Below, one piece after another: positions 1-7,824 of a stretch of 64,000 nt of DNA. Made by a program: the position numbers and the translations under genes. Numbering within the stretch: the stretch's first letter is position 1; each line of letters opens with the position of its first letter. The notes under the pieces are model-generated. The model made no database searches and was not told the origin of the DNA. It saw only the letters and a list, made by a program, of their open reading frames with translations. Source of the stretch: CAWIUB01 sp963839995 (GTDB taxonomy: Bacteria; Actinomycetota; Actinomycetes; Mycobacteriales; Jatrophihabitantaceae); contig CAWIXH010000013.1 in the NCBI GenBank assembly GCA_963839995.1, positions 186,001 through 250,000 on the forward strand. Reading direction: 5' to 3'.

Positions 1-115
1 CCCAGCCCGTCTTGAAGTCATGTCCATCAGGCAGAACGTGTCGTGGGTGCGCCACCGCTGCCAGGAGGCGCCGTCCAGGGTCGCGCGCAGGGAAGCCCAC
101 CAGACCGGTGCCGGG

Positions 116-205
116 CTAAGGCGTGGTATCAACGACCGCGCTCCAGCCCTCGGGACTGATCGGGAACGAGATGTGTTCGTGGGTGATCAGCCACTGATCA
201 TCCAT
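116..205 (-). pseudogene. C-terminal remnant of a SnoaL-like / DUF4440-type protein
   Basis: Reading leftward, the frame gives DDQWLITHEHISFPI and ends in a TAG at 118-116. This matches the C-terminal strand of SnoaL-like ketosteroid-isomerase folds, which often carry a W-x-I-T-H-E-H-x-S-x-P pattern. The upstream part of the gene is gone and is replaced by an ISL3-type fragment at about 205. The remnant is only about 30 codons, so the family call is from pattern recognition and is tentative. Confidence 0.4.
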
Positions 206-421
206 ACGCCGGACGCACACGCAGCCGGATCCGCACCGGCCGCCCACCGACCGCAGCATCGGCCAGCGTCGCTCGTAGCGGCTATGCACCTGACCCGAGC
301 GCTCACCGCAGCCCGGACACGGCGCAGTACCGCCGCGGGCCCGCGCCGCGATCTCCACGACACCGCCCACTCTTGCGATCTGCTCGATCACCACCCCAGC
401 CAGGCCCGGCAACAACCCGGC
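206..421 (-). pseudogene. N-terminal remnant of an ISL3-family transposase
   Basis: The minus strand encodes LLPGLAGVVIEQIARVGG, then CPGCGERSGQVHSRYERR, the N-terminal zinc-binding region (CxxC) that opens ISL3 transposases. After RYERR the reading needs a one-base shift to continue as LADAAVGGRPVRIRLRV, which is also ISL3-like, and the homology then stops near 205. The fragment is therefore frameshifted and truncated at both ends: on the right by the IS3 element starting at 422, on the left by the SnoaL remnant. It cannot make a working transposase. Confidence 0.65.
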
Positions 422-467
422 TGAACCTCCCCCAAAACCGTGAAGGCATGCGCTATGAGGAGTAGTC

Positions 468-758
468 ATGCCAGAGACGCGAAGGAAGTTCGACAAGGAG
501 TTTCGTGAGGGGGCTGTGCGGATCGTCCGGGAGACCGGCAAACCGATCGCGCAGGTCGCCCGTGATCTCGGGATCAACGAGGGCACGCTGGGCAACTGGT
601 GTGCCAAGGATCGTGCCGAGCGGGAGGGCACCGACACGCTGTCCGTCGCGGACATCGACGAGTTGAAGCGGCTGCGCAGCGAGAACGCCGAGCTGCGGAT
701 GGAGCGCGATGTCCTCAAGCGCTCCGTGGTCCTGTGGGTGAAGGAGGCGACGAGGTGA
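468..758 (+). CDS. IS3-family transposase OrfA (helix-turn-helix subunit)
   Basis: A 96-residue protein that starts MPETRRKFDKEFREGAVRIV, the standard opening of IS3-family OrfA proteins (transposase_8 / HTH_Tnp_1). The helix-turn-helix spans roughly residues 12-50, with IAQVARDLGINEGTLGNW as the recognition part. A leucine-rich coiled coil, DELKRLRSENAELRMERDVLKR, fills the C-terminal third and mediates multimerisation in the family. A GAGGAG run lies just upstream of the ATG. The stop codon overlaps the GTG start of orfB, so the pair can be made by coupled translation or by a programmed frameshift, as in other IS3 elements. The gene looks intact. Confidence 0.9.
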   Translation: MPETRRKFDKEFREGAVRIVRETGKPIAQVARDLGINEGTLGNWCAKDRAEREGTDTLSVADIDELKRLRSENAELRMERDVLKRSVVLWVKEATR

Positions 759-1660
759 GCGTGGCACGCTTCATCGCCGACCAGAGGACCTTCTACCGCG
801 TCCCGTACGCGGTGTGCTGCGCGATCCTGGGGGTCAGCGTGTCCTGGCTCTACAAGTGGGTTGACCGGCCGGCCACCGCACGTCAACGCCGCCGCGCCGC
901 GTTGGACGCCGAGGTGCTGAAGATGTTCAAGGCCTCCAAGCGCACCTACGGCTCGCCGCGCATCCACGTCGATCTGCTGGAGGCCGGCTGGACAGTGAGC
1001 GTGAACACGGTCGCGGACTCGATGCGCCGTCAAGGACTGCAGGGACGCAAACCCAGGCACAGCAAGGGATTGACGAAGCAAGACAGGAAGGCACCCAAGT
1101 TCCCGGACCTGCTCGAACGCGACTTCACCGCCCCGGCGCCGAACCTGAAGTGGTGCGGGGACATAACCGAGATCCCGACCGATGAAGGCAAGCTCTACCT
1201 CGCGACCGTCCTTGATCTTTTCTCTCGCAAGTTGCTGGCCTGCCCGACAAGTGAGCATCCGAACGCGCAGCTGGCCTGCGACGCGATCAAGATCGCCGCT
1301 GCGGTGCGCGGCGGCCGCGACGAGATCGACGGCGTGATCTTCCACAGCGATCGCGGCTCCACCTACACCGCGTCGAGTTTCACTTTGCTGTGTAAGGACA
1401 AGCTCGGTATCAGGCAGTCGATGGGCAGGGTCGGTTCATGTTTCGACAACGCCGCCGCGGAGTCGTTCTTCTCCACCCTCGAGCACGAGGTCCTGTCCCG
1501 GCACCACTTCACCACCAAAGCCGAAGCACGCACCGTGGTCCTCGCCTGGTGCCACGAGTTCTACAACACCAGCCGGCGGCACAGTTCGGCGGCGATGATG
1601 ACGCCGAACGACTACGAGCACGCCGCCGCACAACCTGGCCAGGGGCAGGAGGCGGCCTGA
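755..1660 (+). CDS. IS3-family transposase OrfB (DDE integrase core)
   Basis: A 301-residue DDE transposase starting at a GTG that overlaps the orfA stop by 3 bases. An HTH_21-type region (KRTYGSPRIHVDLLEAGWTVS) precedes the rve integrase core. The catalytic triad is visible: Asp in WCGDITEIPTDEGKLYLA, Asp in VIFHSDRGSTYTA, and Glu in DNAAAESFFSTLEHEV. The C-terminal WCHEFYNTSRRHSSAAMMTPNDYE is the usual IS3 ending. It cuts and joins the IS ends with OrfA. The reading frame is open and full length, so the element may be active. Its stop codon overlaps the start of the passenger gene as TGATG. Confidence 0.92.
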   Translation: MSVARFIADQRTFYRVPYAVCCAILGVSVSWLYKWVDRPATARQRRRAALDAEVLKMFKASKRTYGSPRIHVDLLEAGWTVSVNTVADSMRRQGLQGRKPRHSKGLTKQDRKAPKFPDLLERDFTAPAPNLKWCGDITEIPTDEGKLYLATVLDLFSRKLLACPTSEHPNAQLACDAIKIAAAVRGGRDEIDGVIFHSDRGSTYTASSFTLLCKDKLGIRQSMGRVGSCFDNAAAESFFSTLEHEVLSRHHFTTKAEARTVVLAWCHEFYNTSRRHSSAAMMTPNDYEHAAAQPGQGQEAA

Positions 1661-2028
1661 TGAGCACACCGACCCCGTCGAGTGACGTTTCCGTGACGGC
1701 AGCAGGCTGCCCAGCCTGCGGACAGCGGCTGCCCGCAGGGCGATCCCGACGCTTCTGCTCCCCGGCGTGCCGCCAAGCGGCTTACCGCCGACGCCACCAA
1801 CCAGACACGCGCGAGGTCCCGTTGGCGCGCAATCGGTCACGGCGGGAAGGCACCGTCTACCAGTGCCCGGACTGCGAAACGCGCTACTTCGCCGAACAGT
1901 GGTGCCCCGACTGCTCACGGCCCTGCCGACGCCTCGGCCCAGGCGGCATCTGCCCCTGCTGTGAGGAGGTGATCATCATCGCCGAGCTCACCGGTGAACC
2001 GCCGGCGCAAGCTAACACTTGCCCATGA
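1660..2028 (+). CDS. IS-borne cysteine-rich zinc-ribbon protein (passenger gene)
   Basis: A 122-residue protein whose ATG overlaps the orfB stop codon, so it is translationally coupled to the transposase and lies inside the inverted repeats. It has three Cys-pair knuckles: CPACGQRLPAGRSRRFCSPAC (two CxxC-type pairs followed by QAAYRRR), CPDCETRYFAEQWCPDC, and CPCC near the end. The first cluster resembles the FCS-type zinc fingers seen in small actinobacterial proteins next to recombinases and transposases. The role is unknown: DNA binding, or modulation of transposition, is inference from the zinc knuckles and position. It is not needed in typical IS3 elements, which carry only orfA and orfB. 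Confidence 0.75.
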   Translation: MSTPTPSSDVSVTAAGCPACGQRLPAGRSRRFCSPACRQAAYRRRHQPDTREVPLARNRSRREGTVYQCPDCETRYFAEQWCPDCSRPCRRLGPGGICPCCEEVIIIAELTGEPPAQANTCP

Positions 2029-2081
2029 TCAGCAACTCCATCCATCATTGAAGAAGCCTCCACGATTCGAGGGGAAGCTCA

Positions 2082-2510
2082 GTTGAAGTCACATGCCGAT
2101 CACGGTCACACCGACAAGCACCGTCTCATTGGCAACACGCGCAACACCAGCATCACGAAATCCGTGCCAGAGCCCTACAAACTCACCGCACAGCTGCCGG
2201 CGCATCACCGCGTCCGCAGCGCCCTCGGACTTGCCGAGCGCGCGCACAGATCGTGTGTTGATCTTCCCGCTCCCTCGGCCGACACGTCCGCCAAATGCGT
2301 CCCTCGGAACCGAGGCCGGAGGCGACCGCGGAATCCGACGCGACCCCACACACTGCTGCCGCTACCGCCCGCCACATCGACGTGATCTTGAAGTGCCCGG
2401 TTCAGGTACTGTGCGTCCGCGATCTCAGCAGGACCTTCGGGTCCAGCTCGACGGGACGTTCTGCCCTATCAGCTCGATGCCCCGACGTGATATTTGAGCT
2501 AACGGCGGAG
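2082..2510 (+). other. Intergenic stretch with no supported gene
   Basis: Between the IS3 right end and the membrane-protein gene there are about 430 bases. Open frames occur on both strands, but none has a recognisable domain or ribosome binding site. The upstream in-frame extension of the next gene (from an ATG at 2295) is arginine- and proline-rich and looks non-coding. I see no hairpin or promoter I can defend. Confidence 0.5.
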
Positions 2511-3017
2511 GTGGTCGTTATTGTCAAAGGACAAGCTTCCACAAAGGATCGAGTCTCTACCGTCAGGCGAGCAGATGAAGCATCCACGCCTCGGCTCGTG
2601 CCACCTGAGAAGAATGGCACGCGAGACAAGTCGCCGTTCTGGCGGCACTTTCTGCAGATGCTCGCAGCCATGGTCGCGGGGATGATCGCCGCCGGCGCCA
2701 TCTTCCTGACCATCGTGGGAGCCAAGACCTGGGACGAGGTAACCACCCAGTACCCGACGCAGGCCCTGCTGGCGATGGCCGCAGGCATGACCGTTCCGAT
2801 GGTGGCCTGGATGATGTACCGGGGCATGGGGTGGAAGAACTCCTACGAGATGGCCGCGGTGATGACCGTTCCCGTCATCCCGTTCCTGTGTCTGGTCTGG
2901 TTCGACGTCACGAACAGCGCGCAATGCGGCCCGTATTGCCTAGTCACCATTGCGGCGATGCTCGGGCTCATGCTCTACCGCCGTAGCGAATACTCGATGA
3001 AGATGCCTCGCCGGTAG
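2511..3017 (+). CDS. Small integral membrane protein, unknown function
   Basis: The confident part of the protein starts around FWRHFLQMLAAMVAG (about 2635) and contains four hydrophobic segments: AAMVAGMIAAGAIFLTIVG, ALLAMAAGMTVPMVAWMM, MAAVMTVPVIPFLCLVW and YCLVTIAAMLGLMLY. The last is followed by a basic tail, YRRSEYSMKMPRR. The segments suggest a small polytopic protein of the actinobacterial type often found near flagellar or cell-wall genes, but I do not recognise the family. The start is unsure: the GTG at 2511 follows a GGCGGAG run, and an ATG at 2295 is possible but adds an unlikely N-terminus. It is followed 6 bases later by the YCII gene, so the two may be co-transcribed. Confidence 0.6.
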   Translation: MVVIVKGQASTKDRVSTVRRADEASTPRLVPPEKNGTRDKSPFWRHFLQMLAAMVAGMIAAGAIFLTIVGAKTWDEVTTQYPTQALLAMAAGMTVPMVAWMMYRGMGWKNSYEMAAVMTVPVIPFLCLVWFDVTNSAQCGPYCLVTIAAMLGLMLYRRSEYSMKMPRR

Positions 3018-3023
3018 GCGATC

Positions 3024-3356
3024 ATGGAAGCCGAGCGACCGGTCGCCAGCGTGGGCGGCAGAGCCGATTCGCAGGGCTGCTACGCGTACTTCTACCTCAT
3101 GAAGGCTGATCCAGACCGCGTGCGTGTTGTCGCGCCGAGGCACGCGTCCTATTGGAGGAAGCTGCGGCTGGCTCACTACGTGGGCGGACCGTTTGAAGAT
3201 CGCACGGGAGGGTTGATCACGTTCGACGCCAATGACGCCGCGGCGGCGCAGCGCGCTGTCCGCGGTGACCCCTTCGTCATCGAGGGTCTCGTCGAAGCGC
3301 ACTGGCTCAAACAGTGGACGCCCGAGTCGAGCGACCCCGCTGCGATCTCGAGGTGA
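3024..3356 (+). CDS. YCII-related (YciI-like) domain protein
   Basis: A 110-residue protein with the YCII ferredoxin-like fold pattern. An N-terminal strand, YAYFYLMKADPDRV, is followed by HASYWRKLRLAHYVGGPFEDRTGGLITFDANDAAAAQRAV, then the family-typical DPFVIEGLVEAHWLKQWTPE. The His in RHASYWRKL lies where YciI proteins keep a conserved His. Family members are small dimers that act as putative catalytic or stress proteins, and no specific substrate is established. The ATG at 3024 lies 6 bases after the upstream membrane-protein stop; a second in-frame ATG (LMKADPD) is a possible alternative start. The gene is intact. Confidence 0.75.
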   Translation: MEAERPVASVGGRADSQGCYAYFYLMKADPDRVRVVAPRHASYWRKLRLAHYVGGPFEDRTGGLITFDANDAAAAQRAVRGDPFVIEGLVEAHWLKQWTPESSDPAAISR

Positions 3357-3770
3357 AGGCGCCAACGAGACGACGGCATGAGAACCGGGACGGTTCAAGG
3401 GCAGGGTTGGCGGCGATCCGGTCGGTGGGAGCCAGAACGTCTTGACACCCCCTGGAATTGGCCCAGAGATCGGTTAGCTGAGCTGAGCTGAGCTGATCGA
3501 CGGCCGTGGCTACACACAGCCGCCGCCTAGGGCCTAAAGGCGTCCGCCGAACGATGACCTTGAGCCCACCGCAGCGAGCAACCCGGCGCACCCGAGATCG
3601 TGGCCCCCCGAGATCATGTGCGTTCATGGCCACGACCAGGCGCGCAATTCTTCATCTGCGCTGTCGAACGCACTGCTCGATGGCCCGGCGTCCACCCGTA
3701 ACGACGGGTCGGGCGCACGGCGCGGCTGCTCTCGGACGTTCGAGTCCAGGGTTTCGTTGAGGTTGGTGCG
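3357..3770 (+). other. Intergenic stretch with a short microsatellite
   Basis: About 410 bases lie between the YCII gene and the 3' end of the leftward oxidoreductase. Apart from the AGCTG repeat at 3476-3495 I see no gene, RNA or convincing terminator here. Confidence 0.5.
3476..3495. repeat. AGCTG tandem microsatellite, four exact copies
   Basis: The five-base unit AGCTG occurs four times head to tail. Each AGCT is itself a palindrome. The repeat is intergenic. It is a place where slippage could change length, but no function is implied. Confidence 0.9.
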
Positions 3771-4735
3771 CTACAGGGCGATGACCACTTTCCCTCGAGC
3801 GTGTCCTGTTTCGATATGACGCAGCGCAGCTGGGGTCTCGGGCAGTGGGTAGGTCCGGTCGATGACGGGCGTGACCTTCCCGGATTCGACGAGGTCCTTC
3901 AGAACGAGCAGGTCTCGATGATTCGGCCTCGAAAGATACCGCGCAGGTTCTGGCGCGTGAACGGTGACAGTACCAGCGGCGTGACGAGGCGAACCAGCAT
4001 TCGCAGACCGTGCGCACCCGTACCGCTGTTGAGGATGAGGGTTCCGCCGGGCGTCAGGGCGCGCCTGCATTCGGCCAGTGAGCGGTTCTCCACGTTGTCG
4101 AGGATGAGATCGTACTGCTGCCCGCTGTGCGTGAAATCCTCGAGGTGGTAATCGATCACATGGTCTGCACCGATCGACCCAACCGTGCCCACATTGGCCG
4201 TGCCGCACACCCCGGTCACCTCTGCTCCGAGCCACTTGGCGATCTGCACGGCGAACGTGCCAACGCCTCCCGACGCACCATTGATCAAGACCCTCTGCCC
4301 GGGCTGTACCTTCCCCGCGTCGCGAACCGCGCGAAGGGCGGCCAGAGCCGACGTCGGTACGGCCGCAGCTTCGGCAAACGTGAGGTTGACCGGCTTCAGC
4401 GCGAGCTGATCCTCTCGGGCGCCCGCATACTCCGCGCAGGCGCCGTGGCACACCCCGAACACCTCATCACCGGGTCGGAACCGGGTGACCTTGGGGCCGA
4501 CTGCCTCGACCGTTCCCGCCACGTCGAATCCCGGAACACCGTATCTGGGCTTGAGCAAGCCGGTGACCACCCGCATCAGCAGCGGCACGCCCCTCACCCC
4601 GAAGCAGTCCCCCACGTGAAGGCCAGCCGCGTGCACGCGTACCAGCACCTCATCGTCGTTGACGACCGGCTTGTCGACGTCTCGCACTTCCAGGTCATCT
4701 GGCGACCCGTACCTGTCGTGGACAATCGCTCTCAT
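3771..4735 (-). pseudogene. Zinc-type alcohol dehydrogenase-like NAD(P)H oxidoreductase, frameshifted near its 3' end
   Basis: Translation from the ATG at 4735 gives a medium-chain dehydrogenase/quinone oxidoreductase. MRAIVHDRYGSPDDLEVRDV starts the GroES-like domain, and GASGGVGTFAVQIAKWLGAEVTGV is the Rossmann nucleotide-binding loop. The ENRSLAECRRALTPGGTLIL block is typical of the family that uses NADPH to reduce enones or quinones. Catalytic zinc ligands are not evident. The frame then runs into a stop at about 3899. A one-base shift near 3936-3950 restores the expected C-terminus (RPNHRDLLVLKDLVESGKVTPVIDRTYPL through ARGKVVIAL). Either the gene is broken or one base is wrong in the sequence. 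The right end abuts an IS1634-like element that starts 58 bases upstream of the start codon. Confidence 0.85.
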
Positions 4736-4792
4736 CGTCGTCCCCGCCAAACCTTCTCGCGATCCGACAACAGTAGGCGCAGGCTGCCACCT

Positions 4793-4818
4793 GGCCCGAC
4801 TTCCGCAGTTGGTAGGCA
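4793..4818. repeat. Left terminal inverted repeat of the IS1634-like element
   Basis: This 26-base repeat pairs with 10148-10173 with one mismatch (T versus A at position 17). It starts GGCCCGACTTCCGCAG and marks the outer IS boundary. Confidence 0.88.
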
Positions 4819-4944
4819 AATTTGGGCTTGATCGGCGTTGAAGGCCCCGTGTTTGCTGGGGTGTCGTGTCCGGAGCGGCAGAATCGTGTAGGCACACGAC
4901 TTTGGGCGTGTCACTCGACAGCAGCGAATCTAACCGTTTGACTT

Positions 4945-5538
4945 GTGGGCATGTACCTGCGGGAGACGCGGCGCACCAACCGGGACGGCAGCGTGGTGGG
5001 CTACCTGCAGTTGGCGCACAACGAGCGGCACCCGGGCACCGGGGTGTCGACGGCGAAGGTGATCCATAACTTCGGCCGGGCCGAGCTGGTGGACCGGGCC
5101 GCGCTGGCCCGGCTGGTCTCCTCGATCTCCCGCTTCCTCGACCCCGCCGACGCGGTAGCGGCCGCCTCGGGAGCCGACGTGGAGATCCTCGACTCGCGCC
5201 GGCTGGGCGGGGCGTGGACGCTCGACCAGGTGTGGTCCCGGCTGGGGATCGGGGCGGCGCTGCGCCGGGCCGCCGCGGGGCGCAGGCTGGATGCGGAGGC
5301 CGTGGAACGGGTGGTCTTCACGCTGGTCGCGCAGCGGGCCCTCGAGCCGGGCAGCAAGCTTGCGGCGTGCCGGTGGGTGGGCGAGCGGGTCGCGATCGGC
5401 GGGCTGGGTTCGCTGGGCGACGATCAGGCCTACCGGGGCATGGACTTCCTGCTCGACGCCCTCGAAGAGATCGCCGGCGAGGTGTTCGCGTCGGTGGCGC
5501 ACCTGCTTAACCTGGACCTGGACATCGTGTTCGTGGAT
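4945..5538 (+). pseudogene. IS1634-family transposase, 5' part (split by transposon insertion)
   Basis: The N-terminal 198 codons begin MGMYLRETRRTNRDGSVVGY (GTG at 4945, or ATG at 4951). They contain the helical region typical of IS1634 and other IS4-group transposases (YLQLAHNERHPGTGVSTAKVIHNFGRAE and later ERVVFTLVAQRALEPGSKLAA). The reading ends in LNLDLDIVFVD, the strand that carries the first catalytic Asp of the DDE triad. At that Asp codon (5536-5538) the sequence passes into the nested transposon. Joining codon 198 to 8931 restores an uninterrupted frame of IVFVD-TTSTYWEIDG, so the host gene was intact when hit. Confidence 0.88.
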
Positions 5539-5541
5539 TCT

Positions 5542-5554
5542 CCGGCTAATCGGG
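5542..5554. repeat. Left subterminal inverted repeat of the Tn554-like transposon
   Basis: CCGGCTAATCGGG pairs with the complement of 8907-8919 with a single A/G difference. It lies about 4 bases inside the junction and overlaps the 3' end of the small tnpC-like gene. It is probably a recombinase binding site. Confidence 0.75.
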
Positions 5555-5872
5555 GCTCTGGCTCCGCCGTTGTCGGGCAGCGTTGCTGCGTTTGAGGGCA
5601 CGAAGTTCTTCTTCTTGGCGGCGGACTTTGACTGCGACGGCTTCGAGGGCTTGGGTGAGGTTGTCGACGCGGTCGGCCAGGCGGGTGAGGGTGAGCAGGT
5701 CGCCGTGCCGGGAGCGGTAGGTGTCGATGGTCGAGCGCAGGTCCCGGTCGCGGTAGCAGGTGGCGCGGCTGATGCCGGCGTGTTCGGCGACGGCGGTGAA
5801 GGTGACGTCGCGTCCGTCGGCGAGGAGCCGTTCGCAGGCGGCACGGACCCGGTCGGTCGGAGTGTCGGTCAT
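5546..5872 (-). CDS. TnpC-like transposon accessory protein (DUF6262 family)
   Basis: A 108-residue protein starting MTDTPTDRVRAACERLLADG. A predicted helix-turn-helix (FTAVAEHAGISRATCYRDRDLRSTIDTYR) covers roughly residues 22-52. A long coiled coil follows (LADRVDNLTQALEAVAVKVRRQEEELRALKR). This is the layout of the small third protein of Tn554-type elements, which in Tn554 stimulates transposition and influences orientation. Its ATG overlaps the stop codon of the tnpB-like gene as TCAT on the plus strand (ATGA in reading direction), so the two are translationally coupled. Its 3' end lies inside the left terminal repeat. Confidence 0.85.
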   Translation of the reverse strand: MTDTPTDRVRAACERLLADGRDVTFTAVAEHAGISRATCYRDRDLRSTIDTYRSRHGDLLTLTRLADRVDNLTQALEAVAVKVRRQEEELRALKRSNAARQRRSQSPD

Positions 5873-7824
5873 CGTGTTTCGGCCCGGGTTTGGCTGATCA
5901 ACTCGTCGAGTCGGTCGGCGAGGCGGCGGTGTCGTTGCGCTTCGGTGCCCCAGCCACGGGCTTCGGCGTCAGCGACCAGAGCGAGGGTGTCAGTGTGTTG
6001 GGCGCCGAGGACGGCGAGGTAGCCGGCGTCGGTGCGGAAGTTCGGGCAGTGCTCGCAGATGTTGGCATAGGAACAGGATCCTTGGGCCGGGGCGCGCAGA
6101 CAGAACCCGCCGGCCAGGCGGGACTTGATGGTGGCGGTGTCTTTCCAGTCGGCCCCGCTGGTGATCGCCACGAGCGGTAACGTCTGGCCGGTCACTTGCG
6201 CCGATGGTGCGGGTGTGGCGGCGAGTTGGGCCTTGGTCTGAGTCAGGGCACGTTCGTATTCCTCACGCACGGTGGCGTCGAACAGCCGACCGTAGCGGAG
6301 ACTCATGTTCGCCGAGACATGACCGAGCAGCTGCATCAGTGCCTGCAGCGAGCAGCCGGAGTTGACCAGGGCGGTGGCGTAGGAGTGCCTGAGTGCGTGG
6401 GGTGTGATCTTGTCGATGCCGGCTGCTGCGGCGGCGCGGGCGAGTTCGGCGCGTAGCGCCTGGTCCGAGATGCGTCGCCCTTGGTAGACGAGCAGGAAAT
6501 CGACGGCCTTGCCGGTACGGGGGTGTCGCAACGCGCGGCCGGCGGTGCGGCGGGCGGCGATGCGGTCGATGACGGCGAGGGTTTCCTCGTCGATGGGCAC
6601 CATGCGTTCGCTGGCCAGTTTGCCCAGCGGGACTTTCAGCCAGGCCCCGTGCCCGTCGATCTGGTGCACGCAGTCGAGTTCGAGATCGCGTAGTTCACCG
6701 ATGCGTAGTCCGGTGGCGCGGGTGAGTAGCAGAGCGTCGGCGTGCAGCCGGGTCAGCGTCGCCGGGGCGCTCGCGGACAGCTCGGTGAGCACGGCGTGCA
6801 GCGCGCGGTCGGCGTCAGGGGGCAGGTAGCGCGGCAGCGGGTGGGCCAGTCGGGGCAGGTCGCGGGAGAAGATCAGGGTGCGGGCCGGTGTGGCCACCCA
6901 GCCCCACTCGGCGATGTCGGCGAGGAACCCGCGCACGGTCAGGATCTGGCCGCGGCGGTGGCCGATCGACATCGGTGTCCCGTCCGGGTGTCGTTGCGCG
7001 GCCAGGGCTGCGAGCCACGCTTCGATGGTGGCCCGGTCCAGCGCCGCGAGGTCGGTGACCGGCGGGTCGCAGGCTGCCAGGAACCGCCCGAAGCCGGCCA
7101 GGTGGCTGGCGATCGCCTTGACGGTGGCAGGCGCGCGGGTCGTCGCGGCTTGGGTGCAGTAGTCCAGGAACAGGGCGCATAGCGGTTCGGGCACGCCGCT
7201 GTAGTGCCCGCGCAACCCGGGCCGGGCCCGCCGGTCCGGTGGCGGCGTGTCGAGGACGCCGAGGTGGAACAACACCCGGTGCGCGGCGCTGATCATCGCC
7301 CGGTCGTTGGCCCAGGAGGTGGGTTTGCCACTGGCCTCGTCGCGGCGACGCAGCGCGGCGGCCAGCTCGTCCAGGTCGGTGACGGTGAGTTCGCGTAACG
7401 GGCGCGCGGTCTGGATCAGCAGCCGGACGATGATCCGCTCGCTGGTGCAGCGCACCGTGTGAGCGCTGTAGTCCAGATCGGTTGCGGCAGTGGCGAATGC
7501 CGCGATGTCGGCGCCGAACGGGCCGCGGCCGGCCTGGGTGAGCAGTCCGACGATCTTGCGGGCCAGGTAGTCGTAGCCCGGGCGCAGCCGGCCGGTGACC
7601 ATCAGGTAGGTGACGAACGGCCTCTGCGAGACGCTCAGCCGCTGCTGCACTCGGTAGGGTTCAGCGCCGAAGCGAGCCGGGTCGGGCCAGCGGGCCAGGA
7701 ACGCCCACGCGGCATCGCGGTAGGCACGCGAACCGCGTCCGTCGACGGCCAGCCACGCCTCGTAGTCGGCCACCAGTTCGGCCGCACCGGGCACCTGCGC
7801 GGCCCGGCGTTCAAGCCTGGGCAC
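5869..7824 (-). CDS. TnpB-like tyrosine recombinase of the Tn554-like transposon
   Basis: A protein of about 651 residues when started at the GTG at 7824, which overlaps the upstream recombinase gene by 14 bases. The C-terminal half is a tyrosine recombinase catalytic domain: Arg in TRATGLRIGELRDLELD, the HxxR in PHALRHSYATALVNSG, the second His in LMQLLGHVSANMS, and the nucleophile Tyr in LRYGRLFDATV. After it comes a Cys cluster, GGFCLRAPAQGSCSYANICEHCPNF, which is also present in Tn554 TnpB-type proteins and probably binds zinc. The N-terminal half is helical and holds core-binding segments. It works with the TnpA-like partner to cut and join transposon ends. It is full length and apparently functional. 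Confidence 0.9.
   Translation of the reverse strand: MPRLERRAAQVPGAAELVADYEAWLAVDGRGSRAYRDAAWAFLARWPDPARFGAEPYRVQQRLSVSQRPFVTYLMVTGRLRPGYDYLARKIVGLLTQAGRGPFGADIAAFATAATDLDYSAHTVRCTSERIIVRLLIQTARPLRELTVTDLDELAAALRRRDEASGKPTSWANDRAMISAAHRVLFHLGVLDTPPPDRRARPGLRGHYSGVPEPLCALFLDYCTQAATTRAPATVKAIASHLAGFGRFLAACDPPVTDLAALDRATIEAWLAALAAQRHPDGTPMSIGHRRGQILTVRGFLADIAEWGWVATPARTLIFSRDLPRLAHPLPRYLPPDADRALHAVLTELSASAPATLTRLHADALLLTRATGLRIGELRDLELDCVHQIDGHGAWLKVPLGKLASERMVPIDEETLAVIDRIAARRTAGRALRHPRTGKAVDFLLVYQGRRISDQALRAELARAAAAAGIDKITPHALRHSYATALVNSGCSLQALMQLLGHVSANMSLRYGRLFDATVREEYERALTQTKAQLAATPAPSAQVTGQTLPLVAITSGADWKDTATIKSRLAGGFCLRAPAQGSCSYANICEHCPNFRTDAGYLAVLGAQHTDTLALVADAEARGWGTEAQRHRRLADRLDELISQTRAETR

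Larger units (their letters stand above)
422..2081 (+). mobile_element. IS3-family insertion sequence with a passenger gene
   Basis: Imperfect terminal inverted repeats bound the element. The left end, from 422, reads TGAACCTCCCCC and continues to CGTGAAGG; the complement of the right end, inward from 2081, reads TGAGCTTCCCCT and continues to CGTGGAGG. About 25 bases align with roughly one third mismatched. Inside are orfA (468-758), orfB (755-1660) and a third gene (1660-2028), all in one direction with 4-base or shorter overlaps. I did not find a convincing 3-4 bp target duplication. The element sits in an ISL3 transposase remnant. Confidence 0.75.

Noticed and set aside
116..1345. Long minus-strand open frame antisense to the IS3 transposase genes
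   Set aside because: Over most of its length it mirrors the orfA/orfB codons and has the low-complexity composition of a GC-rich antisense frame; only its last 100 residues are ISL3-like, and those are annotated separately.
4930..5844. Minus-strand frame spanning the IS1634/Tn554-like junction
   Set aside because: It crosses the boundary of two mobile elements, so it cannot be an old gene, and it has no domain.
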